Assembly (NCBI GenBank): GCA_002067405.1
Contig: MVRP01000075.1
Coordinates: forward strand, 1-17,782
Source: Syntrophorhabdaceae bacterium PtaU1.Bin034
Lineage (GTDB): Bacteria > Desulfobacterota_G > Syntrophorhabdia > Syntrophorhabdales > WCHB1-27
Length of the DNA stretch: 17,782 nucleotides
Direction of reading: 5' to 3'
Position numbers and translations under genes: made by a program. This document shows positions 6,563-13,356 of the stretch, in pieces; position 1 is the first letter of the stretch; each line of letters begins with the position of its first letter. Below the pieces are notes generated by a model. It was not told the DNA's origin, ran no database searches, and saw nothing but the letters and a program-made list of their open reading frames with translations.

Positions 6563-7904
6563 CCGTAAAGACTCCATCCTGGCGGTAGATGACTCTCCGG
6601 CGACGCTGGAACTGCTCCAGAGAAATCTCGCTGCCGAGGGATACGTGGTGTTCACAGCTGCCAATGCGGCCGAGGCCATCAAGATCCTCGACGTTACCCC
6701 CATCGATCTTGTAGTCACAGATCTCAAGATGCCGGGTTTGAGCGGCGTGCACCTCGTGAGGCATATTCGTGAGAACTTCCGCGACATGGAAGTGATGATA
6801 ATCACGGGCTACCCGAGCGTGAAGGGTGCCGTGGAGGCGATGAAGACGGGAGCCGAAGAGTATCTGGTAAAGCCCTTTACCGATGAGGAGCTTCTATCCG
6901 CTGTGGCCCGAACCCTCAATAAGCTCCACATGCGGAAGACGATTCATAGACTCCCGAAGCAGAAACCCGTTGCCACGGACGGTCTTGTTGGTGAATCTCC
7001 GGCAATGGCCACAGTCAGAGATTTCATTGCCAGGGCTGCACATACTGCTGCGACGGTGCTGATCTTCGGTGAGAGCGGTACCGGAAAAGAGCTTGTCGCA
7101 CGGGCCATACACTATGGCAGCAAGAGGATCTCCGCGCCGTTTGTCCCTGTCAATTGTGGGGCCATCCCCGGAGAACTCCTCGAGAGCGAACTCTTCGGAC
7201 ATATCAAGGGTGCCTTCACGGGAGCCACTGAGACCCGTGCGGGTTTTTTTCAAACTGCGGATGGGGGAACCATTTTCCTTGACGAGATAAGCGAAACGAG
7301 CCTGGCCATGCAGGTCAAGCTCCTGCGCGTTCTTCAGGATAAAGAGGTCTGCATGGTCGGTTCGGGGCGCACGAGAAAAGTTGACGTGAGAATCCTTGCA
7401 TCTACGAATAAAGACCTCGCAACCCTTGTAGAAAAAGGGTTATTCCGGGAAGACCTCTTTTATCGCATCAATGTGATCAATATCGATCTGCCCCCGTTGA
7501 GAGAGCGGGATAACGATGTAATTCTCCTGGCACAGCACTTCATGAAGAAATATTCCGAGGAACTGGGAAAACCAGTGCACCGCTTTTCGGATCGTGCGCT
7601 GCAGATACTCCGCAAATATCATTGGCCCGGTAACGTGAGAGAGTTGGAGAATGTTATCCAACGCCTGGTGGTCATGACGGATGAGGATCCCATAGATGCC
7701 CCGGATCTCCCCGAACTCATGCGTTTCTCTGCTCTCGGCCATGGGAACCTCAACCGAACTCTCGCCGAGGTCGAGGCCGAATACATTCAGAACGTCTTCG
7801 CCAGCGTCAAGGGCAACAAGACGAGGGCGGCCGAAATCCTCGGGATTGACAGGAAAACTCTTCGCGAAAAGCTTTCCAGAACAGGGAAATCACGTTCCCG
7901 ATAA
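6537..7904 (+). CDS. NtrC-family sigma-54 response regulator
   Basis: 455 residues. The receiver domain (about 13-125) has acidic Asp18/19, phospho-acceptor Asp62 in VVTDLKMPG, Thr90 and Lys112 (LVKPF). The AAA+ domain (about 150-380) has Walker A GESGTGKE (178-185), the sigma-54-contacting GAFTGA loop (225-230), Walker B GGTIFLDE (243-250) and the arginine-rich PPLRERDND segment. The C-terminal Fis-type helix-turn-helix is [20 protein letters not shown]. These regulators bind upstream enhancers and, once phosphorylated, drive sigma-54 RNA polymerase open-complex formation. The start is 26 bases inside the kinase gene; ATG 6549 is a possible alternative. A sigma-54 promoter match lies 197 bp downstream, ahead of the redox operon, its likely target. 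Confidence 0.92.
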   Translation: MRRVMRSSDRKDSILAVDDSPATLELLQRNLAAEGYVVFTAANAAEAIKILDVTPIDLVVTDLKMPGLSGVHLVRHIRENFRDMEVMIITGYPSVKGAVEAMKTGAEEYLVKPFTDEELLSAVARTLNKLHMRKTIHRLPKQKPVATDGLVGESPAMATVRDFIARAAHTAATVLIFGESGTGKELVARAIHYGSKRISAPFVPVNCGAIPGELLESELFGHIKGAFTGATETRAGFFQTADGGTIFLDEISETSLAMQVKLLRVLQDKEVCMVGSGRTRKVDVRILASTNKDLATLVEKGLFREDLFYRINVINIDLPPLRERDNDVILLAQHFMKKYSEELGKPVHRFSDRALQILRKYHWPGNVRELENVIQRLVVMTDEDPIDAPDLPELMRFSALGHGNLNRTLAEVEAEYIQNVFASVKGNKTRAAEILGIDRKTLREKLSRTGKSRSR

Positions 7905-7935
7905 CGATCCGCCGGGATCGGGGTATATGTCCCCG
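7897..7935 (+). terminator. overlapping hairpins after the regulator gene
   Basis: CCCGAT (7897-7902) pairs with ATCGGG (7917-7922), and CGGGG (7919-7923) can instead pair with CCCCG (7931-7935). The two stems share bases and exclude each other. No U-run follows, so these are possible terminator or processing structures. Confidence 0.3.
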
Positions 7936-7949
7936 GTGGTACAGAATTA

Positions 7950-8079
7950 CCCGGCAGCTTTCATCCCGGCGCGACCTGCCCGGCATCACTTCTTCTTCTT
8001 TATCGTGTAACGGATACCACTCATAAGTGTTCAATATGCTATGACATCCAGCACGACTGCCGGAAAGAGAAGACCGGCA
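7950..8079 (+). promoter_or_regulatory. candidate enhancer sites upstream of the sigma-54 promoter
   Basis: CCCGGC occurs three times at 7950, 7965 and 7979 (steps of 15 and 14 bases). TGCCGG-N10-CCGGCA forms a perfect inverted repeat at 8058-8079. These lie roughly 50-180 bases ahead of the predicted start, the usual place for NtrC-type activator binding. That this is the binding site of the adjacent regulator is inferred. Confidence 0.4.
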
Positions 8080-8100
8080 TTCGCTCGCAGGAAAACATCG

Positions 8101-8116
8101 CGGCAAGGAAAATGCA
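8101..8116 (+). promoter_or_regulatory. sigma-54 (-24/-12) promoter of the redox operon
   Basis: CGGCAAGGAAAATGCA has GG (8102-8103) and GC (8114-8115) at exactly ten bases, and it matches nine of twelve specified positions of the TGGCACG-N4-TTGCA consensus. The predicted start of transcription is near 8127, about 36 bases before ATG 8163. An NtrC-type regulator gene ends about 200 bases upstream. Confidence 0.55.
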
Positions 8117-8162
8117 TCGTTCGCTCCGCAGAGTAATTAACCGAACTGAAAGGGAGACGTCC

Positions 8163-8510
8163 ATGAAGAGTATAGCCAAGTCCAGGAGTGGGAAGGCCAG
8201 GCCTGTGCCCTCTCAAGCGAGCAGCTACGGGGGGTTGTGCCCCAATTGTGTGAACCTCGATATATGCTCTCTTGCCGCTGAGCCGAAGAGGCAAGTGCTT
8301 TTTTGCGAAGAGTTCGCCGGTGACGACGGCACCCCGGCACTGATCTCGCAGCCTGTCCAGGGACCAGCTGAAAGAGAGGTCGTCCGCGAGGGTACGGTAC
8401 GGGATTATGCGGAAGACCACGCAGGGTTGTGCACCACATGCAGAAACTGGGATGGTTGTGTCCTCTCAAAGCATGAAGGCGGTGTGTGGCATTGCGAGGA
8501 GTATCAGTAA
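8163..8510 (+). CDS. small protein with two four-cysteine repeats
   Basis: 115 residues, start at ATG 8163 after AAAGGGAG; an open frame from 8112 would begin inside the predicted promoter and is not used. Two copies of one motif are visible: G-L-C-x2-C-x5-C-x12-C-E-E-F (Cys26, 29, 35, 48) and G-L-C-x2-C-x5-C-x11-C-E-E-Y (Cys90, 93, 99, 111), joined by a Pro/Glu-rich linker. Each probably holds one metal ion or iron-sulfur cluster. No catalytic domain is present. As the first gene after the sigma-54 promoter and 49 bases before the NuoE-like gene, it may be an electron carrier, an assembly factor or a small subunit of the complex encoded downstream. I know the motif only from uncharacterised proteins of anaerobes. 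Confidence 0.7.
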   Translation: MKSIAKSRSGKARPVPSQASSYGGLCPNCVNLDICSLAAEPKRQVLFCEEFAGDDGTPALISQPVQGPAEREVVREGTVRDYAEDHAGLCTTCRNWDGCVLSKHEGGVWHCEEYQ

Positions 8511-8559
8511 GGAATTACTGGTGGGAAACACGAGGAATTCGCTCGCAGGAGAAAGTCAT

Positions 8560-9408
8560 ATGGAAACGGAAAATATTCTCGACATCATACGCAAAAGCCA
8601 AGGCAAGGCGGCTATCATCTCCATCCTTGAGGACATACAGGAGAAATATACCTATTTGCCTGAAGAAGCATTGAGGCTTGTTGCCACCGAGACGGGATGT
8701 TCATTGACGGATGTCTACGGTGTCGCGACTTTTTACAAAGCCTTCAGCCTGAAGCCGCGAGGAAAGCACTGCGTATCCGCATGTCTGGGGACGGCCTGCC
8801 ACGTCCGCGGCGCCGAAACCGTTGTTGCGGAATTCAAGGGGCAGCTGAATCTGCAACCGGGCGAGACGACCCCGGATAATGAGATCACCTTTGAAACAGT
8901 CAATTGCCTTGGGGCATGCGCGCTGGGCCCGATCGTGGTTTCGGACGGGCACTACCATGCGAATGTGACTAAGAGAGAGGTCAAGGACATAATCAAAGCA
9001 ACCAGGGAGGGAACTCACGGATCCGGTGGTGCCTCAAAGGATTACGAGTTCTCTTTCGAGGCTTCCTGTCCTCAATGTGGTCAGAGCTTGATTGACGCCG
9101 CATACCGCATCGACGGACACCCTTCCATACGGATCGATGTCATGACTGATGTGGGAACCGGATGGATGAGGATACCATCTCTCTACGGCAACTTCGTTAA
9201 GATCTTAGAACATGCTGCCCCCGAGGATGCACTGCTGACACCCCTTTGCCCCCATTGCGGCGCAAACCTTCAAGGTAAACTCGGCTGTTTGGAGTGTAAC
9301 GCCCCCATGGGGACGATGAATGTAGATGGGGGCGCGGGGATTATAAGTATCTGCTCCCGCAAGGGATGCAACGGACACATCCTTACTTTGAATGGAGCAA
9401 CAATCTGA
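8560..9408 (+). CDS. NuoE/HydC-like [2Fe-2S] subunit with zinc-ribbon C-terminal extension
   Basis: 282 residues, start chosen at ATG 8560 after AGGAG; the frame is open further upstream but without family similarity. Residues 1-150 are a complete thioredoxin-like 24-kDa subunit: helical KAAIISILEDIQEKYTYLPE, then the [2Fe-2S] ligands Cys75 and Cys80 (CLGTACHVRGA) and Cys116 and Cys120 (NCLGACALGP). NuoE proteins usually end near residue 160. Here about 125 more residues carry four cysteine pairs, CPQC (170/173), CPHC (230/233), CLEC (243/246) and C265/C270, suggesting two zinc ribbons. It would pass electrons to or from the FMN of the NuoF-like partner. It overlaps the next start by one base (TGATG), so coupling is tight. 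Confidence 0.88.
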   Translation: METENILDIIRKSQGKAAIISILEDIQEKYTYLPEEALRLVATETGCSLTDVYGVATFYKAFSLKPRGKHCVSACLGTACHVRGAETVVAEFKGQLNLQPGETTPDNEITFETVNCLGACALGPIVVSDGHYHANVTKREVKDIIKATREGTHGSGGASKDYEFSFEASCPQCGQSLIDAAYRIDGHPSIRIDVMTDVGTGWMRIPSLYGNFVKILEHAAPEDALLTPLCPHCGANLQGKLGCLECNAPMGTMNVDGGAGIISICSRKGCNGHILTLNGATI

Positions 9409-12400
9409 TGAACGCACACAAGAACAAACTTACATCGATCGATGCATTCATGGCGCTGCAGGCGCGACTCGCCGCCCATAACGACGGGGAGATTCCAACC
9501 ATCGTCATCCCTGCGGGTACATGCTGCCAGGCAAGCGGCGCGAATCTTCTGATACGCGTCGCCAAAAGAGAGCTTCTCCAGAAAAAGCTCACTGACAGGG
9601 TCCGCCTCCGCATCACGGGTTGCCACGGGTTTTGCGCGATGGAACCGTCGGTACTGGTGGAGCCGGCGCGGACATTCTATCCGAAGATCAACCCGGATGA
9701 TATGGCGAGGATTATCGAAGCCGCATCGAAGGGAGAGATTATCACGGAGCTGCTTTTTGTCGATCCGGAGACAGGCCGGCCTGTCGAGAAACAGGACGAC
9801 ATACCCTTTTTCAGGAAACAGGTGCGGACGGTGATAGGACGAAATGAGAAGGTCGATCCCATCCGTATCCTTGATTACATTAGAAACAACGGCTATCTGT
9901 CCCTCGTGAATGTTATTTCCCGGGGGGACCCGCGGTTTGTTCTTGACGAGGTGAAAGCGTCGGGCTTGAGGGGCCGCGGCGGCGCAGGGTTTCCTACCGG
10001 CCAAAAATGGGAGCTCTTTGCTTCTCAAAAGAATGGTGCCGCGAAGTACCTTATATGCAATGCCGATGAGGGCGATCCGGGAGCCTACATGGATAGAAGC
10101 GTCCTGGAAGGTAATCCTCACAGCATAATCGAAGGCATGCTCATCGGTGCGTACGGTACAGGTGCGACAGAGGGCATCATTTACGTAAGAACAGAATATC
10201 CCATGGCGATAAAACACTTGAACACGGCCCTTAAACAGGCGCGAGACCTGGGCCTGCTTGGGAAAGACATCCTGGGAACAGGGTTCTCTTTTGATATAGA
10301 GATCGTGAAAGGTGCAGGCGCATTCGTGTGTGGAGAAGAAACAGCCCTGATAAGATCCATTGAAGGCCACATGGGGGAACCACGGCAGCGGCCCCCCTTT
10401 CCGATAGTAAAGGGTCTCTATGGGAAACCCACGATGATAAACAACGTCGAGACATGGGCCAACATTCCTGTGACAATAGCCATGGGAGGCCGATCATTTG
10501 CCGCGCTCGGGACGTCGGGGAGTTCGGGGACGAAGATCTTCAGCCTCGTCGGCAAGATCAAAAACACCGGGCTCGTCGAAGTGCCCATGGGAATGACCCT
10601 GAAGGAAGTTGTCCGGGATATCGGGGGCGGACCGGCGGGCAAAGCGGAGATCAAGGCGATCCAGACCGGCGGACCATCCGGCGGGTGCATTCCGGCGTCG
10701 AAGTTCGATTTGACGATTGACTACGAAACCCTGAAAAGCGTGGGTTCCATAATGGGATCGGGCGGCATGATTGTGATGGACAGCAATACCTGCATGGTGG
10801 ACGTAGCAAAGTATTTTATGGGTTTCCTGAAGGATGAGTCCTGCGGCAAGTGTTTCACCTGCAGGAAGGGCACGCAGAGGATGTATGAACTCCTTGAGGA
10901 CATAACTGTCGGCATGGGAACACCCGAGCACCTAATTGTTCTCGAAGAACTGGCCCTGGCAGTCAAGGATACAACGATGTGTGGACTTGGCCAGTCGGCT
11001 TCCAACCCCGTTTTGAGTACACTCAAGTACTTCCGCCACGAATACGAACGGCACATCCATGACAAGCGGTGCGATGCCTTTGTCTGCAAGCAGCTGGTGG
11101 GGGCGCCGTGCCAGGCGGCCTGCCCCGTGGACACAGAACCGTGGCGGTATGTCGCCCTTGTGGAAAGAGGAGATTACGAGGAGGCGTACCGGGTCATACG
11201 CGGCGCAAACCCTCTTCCCGGTGTGAGCTCCCGCGTGTGCGACCGAAAATGCGAAAGCCGGTGCAATCTTGGAGCGGGCGGTGGAGAAGCCATCGCCATC
11301 CGTGCGCTGAAGCGGTTTGTCACCGACCGGGTTGACGCATCAGTCTACCGCCCGGAACCCGGGAAAACCAGGGAGGAGCGCGTGGCGATCATCGGGGGCG
11401 GCCCGGCGGGATTGGCCGCCGCTCATTATCTTTCCCTTCTCGGCTACAGGGTCACAATCTTTGAGGCGGCAGACCGCCTTGGAGGCATGCTGACATGCAC
11501 ACTGCCTGCCTACAGGCTGCCGTCGCGTATTGCCAGGGAGGAGATAGAAAGCCTTCTTAATGAAAATATACAGATAGAGTGTAACCGCGCGCTTGGAAAG
11601 GACATGACGATAGAGGACGTTCTGGGCAAGGGGTTCAAGGCCGTGTTCATCGCCACGGGGGCTCATGAAAGCTGGCGTCTCAACCTGGAAAACGAGCATG
11701 TTGAAGGGGTTTACCCGTCAATAGACTTTCTCAAGAAGTCCAAAATGGAGGGAATTGAGCTCGCCAGGGGTCATGTCGGGGTGATCGGCGGGGGAAACTC
11801 GGCTGTGGACGCGGCACGTGTCGCACTTCGCCAGAAGGGCGTCACGGGCGTGTCCCTCTTCTATCGTCGTTCGCGTGACGAGATGCCCGCTTACGAAGAG
11901 GAGATTGAAGCGGCACTTGAAGAGGGTGTGCGAATCGAGACGCTAATCTCTCCCGTGAAGATAAAGGTGCGTCAGGAAGAGATCGAGACGGCGATAAAGG
12001 AGGGTATTGAACTGCACACCCTTGTTTCTCCGGTAAAGATCTTTTCCGAAGAAGGTCGCGTGGTCGGCATCGAATGTATAAGAAACAGGTTGGGAGAGGT
12101 CGATGCCACCGGGAGACGAAGGCCGGTGGAGGTACCTGGAAGCGGGTTTTCGCTGGCGTTGGACACACTCATCATCGCGATCGGGGAAAGACCGGAGAGC
12201 GGAACCTTTGCCTCCATGGGTCTGGAAGTGGACAGGAGCGGCAGGATAAAGGTCGATCCCAGAACGCTCAGGACGGGTCTTGAAGGGGTTTTTGCGGGCG
12301 GCGACCTGGTAACCGGTCCCAATACTGTCATTGATGCCATTGCGGCCGGGAAGAAAGCAGCCCAGGTTATTGATGGGTATCTTCAGGGCAGGGAAGTTTC

Positions 12401-12632
12401 GGAGCCGTCACGGGCCACGCTTCCGTCCGTGTTCATTCCGCCAGCGACGGTTGATGATTCCGAAGCGGGGGTTGCGGGCCGGGCCATCCCACCTGCAGTA
12501 GCACCCGACAAGAGAACAAAAAACTTCATCGAAGTGGAAATGGCTTTACCCGAAGATCACGCGCAGAGCGAAGCAAGGCGTTGCCTGCGATGCGATCTTG
12601 CTTTCACGAGGGAGGCATCAGCAGATCAATGA
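9408..12632 (+). CDS. NuoF/HydB-like flavoprotein fused to GltD/NfnB-like FAD-NAD(P) oxidoreductase
   Basis: 1074 residues. Domain 1 (about 28-115) is a thioredoxin-like [2Fe-2S] domain (GTCCQASG, TGCHGFC). Domain 2 (about 145-545) is NuoF-like: FMN/NADH motifs GLRGRGGAGFPTG (186-198) and CNADEGDPGAYMDRS (217-231), an SLBB region, and [4Fe-4S] ligands Cys479, 482, 485 and 525 with the NuoF spacing. Domain 3 (about 550-640) is a GltD-type two-cluster domain (APCQAACPVD, VCDRKCESRC). Domain 4 (about 655-1000) holds FAD (IIGGGPAGLAAAHYL) and NAD(P) (GVIGGGNSAVDAARVAL) motifs and a second FAD motif (GVFAGGDLVTGPNTVIDA). A Cys pair closes the chain (RRCLRCD, 1059/1062). Two nucleotide sites in one chain suggest NADH/NADPH or ferredoxin-linked bifurcation. 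The start at 9408 overlaps the upstream stop. Residues 831-882 hold a tandem duplication. Confidence 0.9.
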   Translation: MNAHKNKLTSIDAFMALQARLAAHNDGEIPTIVIPAGTCCQASGANLLIRVAKRELLQKKLTDRVRLRITGCHGFCAMEPSVLVEPARTFYPKINPDDMARIIEAASKGEIITELLFVDPETGRPVEKQDDIPFFRKQVRTVIGRNEKVDPIRILDYIRNNGYLSLVNVISRGDPRFVLDEVKASGLRGRGGAGFPTGQKWELFASQKNGAAKYLICNADEGDPGAYMDRSVLEGNPHSIIEGMLIGAYGTGATEGIIYVRTEYPMAIKHLNTALKQARDLGLLGKDILGTGFSFDIEIVKGAGAFVCGEETALIRSIEGHMGEPRQRPPFPIVKGLYGKPTMINNVETWANIPVTIAMGGRSFAALGTSGSSGTKIFSLVGKIKNTGLVEVPMGMTLKEVVRDIGGGPAGKAEIKAIQTGGPSGGCIPASKFDLTIDYETLKSVGSIMGSGGMIVMDSNTCMVDVAKYFMGFLKDESCGKCFTCRKGTQRMYELLEDITVGMGTPEHLIVLEELALAVKDTTMCGLGQSASNPVLSTLKYFRHEYERHIHDKRCDAFVCKQLVGAPCQAACPVDTEPWRYVALVERGDYEEAYRVIRGANPLPGVSSRVCDRKCESRCNLGAGGGEAIAIRALKRFVTDRVDASVYRPEPGKTREERVAIIGGGPAGLAAAHYLSLLGYRVTIFEAADRLGGMLTCTLPAYRLPSRIAREEIESLLNENIQIECNRALGKDMTIEDVLGKGFKAVFIATGAHESWRLNLENEHVEGVYPSIDFLKKSKMEGIELARGHVGVIGGGNSAVDAARVALRQKGVTGVSLFYRRSRDEMPAYEEEIEAALEEGVRIETLISPVKIKVRQEEIETAIKEGIELHTLVSPVKIFSEEGRVVGIECIRNRLGEVDATGRRRPVEVPGSGFSLALDTLIIAIGERPESGTFASMGLEVDRSGRIKVDPRTLRTGLEGVFAGGDLVTGPNTVIDAIAAGKKAAQVIDGYLQGREVSEPSRATLPSVFIPPATVDDSEAGVAGRAIPPAVAPDKRTKNFIEVEMALPEDHAQSEARRCLRCDLAFTREASADQ
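11898..12053 (+). repeat. in-frame tandem duplication of 26 codons
   Basis: Residues 831-856 and 857-882 of the fusion protein align over their whole length: EEIEAALEEGVRIETLISPV versus EEIETAIKEGIELHTLVSPV, each followed by KI. GltD/NfnB proteins normally have this helix-strand segment once, just before the GRVxGIEC strand. Copies are 78 bp each (11898-11975 and 11976-12053) and have diverged, so the duplication is not recent. Confidence 0.75.
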
Positions 12633-12660
12633 ACGGTCGGACAAACTGGAGGTATCCTAC

Positions 12661-13338
12661 ATGATCACACTGACAATAAACGGACTTCGCGCGTCCGTGG
12701 AGAAAGGAACGACGATTCTTGAAGCTGCACGCTTTCTCGGTTTCCCCATTCCCACGCTCTGTCACCACGAAGGGCTAAGCCCTTACGGGGCATGCAGGCT
12801 TTGTGTTGTCGAGATAGGCGACGGCCCGGGGGCGAGACTCGTCTCATCCTGTACCTACCCGGCAGAGGAAGGATTAAAGGTCCGGACCGCTTCGGAGCGT
12901 GTTATAAAGGCCCGAAGGATGGTCATAGAACTTCTCCTGGCGTCGTGCCCGCAGTCCAAAGTGATCCAAGACATTGCATCGAAGCATAATGTGCGACAGC
13001 AGCGTTTTCGGCAGGAGTACGAGGACTGTATTCTTTGCGGGCTATGCGTGCGCATGTGTGAAGAACAGATGATGGCCAAGGCAATAGGGTTCCGCGGCCG
13101 CGGTAGTGGCAGAAGCATAGGTACTCCCTTCGATATACGTTCCGACGTATGCAGGTTATGCGGAGGGTGCATGCAGGTGTGTCCGGCCTGCCAACTGAGA
13201 TGTACTTATACTGAACCCGACAAGGCGGTTTGCGGAGGCTGTGCTAATCTGAGCCCGCCCTGTGTCGAGAAAGAACAATTCCATGACATGATGTGTTACA
13301 TGTCGCCCTGCGTGGCATGTGAAATAAGGAAAGACTAG
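12661..13338 (+). CDS. NuoG/HoxU-like ferredoxin subunit, short form
   Basis: 225 residues, ATG 12661 after GGAGG. Residues 1-75 are a plant-type [2Fe-2S] domain with Cys34, 45, 48 and 64 (GACRLC). Residues 119-180 hold two [4Fe-4S] sets, CILCGLCVRMC (123, 126, 129, 133) and CRLCGGCMQVCP (164, 167, 170, 174). The His-Cys cluster normally between them in NuoG/HoxU is absent: the stretch after LLLASCPQSK has one Cys and no HxxxCxxC pattern. The tail (177-225) adds eight cysteines, including VCGGC and SPCVAC. No NuoG molybdopterin-type or HydA H-cluster domain follows, so it is only an electron-wire subunit. It should link the NuoEF-like flavin site to the GltD-like or GltB-like partners. Confidence 0.87.
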   Translation: MITLTINGLRASVEKGTTILEAARFLGFPIPTLCHHEGLSPYGACRLCVVEIGDGPGARLVSSCTYPAEEGLKVRTASERVIKARRMVIELLLASCPQSKVIQDIASKHNVRQQRFRQEYEDCILCGLCVRMCEEQMMAKAIGFRGRGSGRSIGTPFDIRSDVCRLCGGCMQVCPACQLRCTYTEPDKAVCGGCANLSPPCVEKEQFHDMMCYMSPCVACEIRKD

Positions 13339-13356
13339 GCGAAAGGAGAACCACAT

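Noticed and set aside
9270..10370. Long minus-strand open frame (366 codons) opposite the NuoF-like region
   Set aside because: It is antisense to strongly conserved NuoE/NuoF coding sequence, has no recognisable domain and is explained by codon bias of the sense gene.
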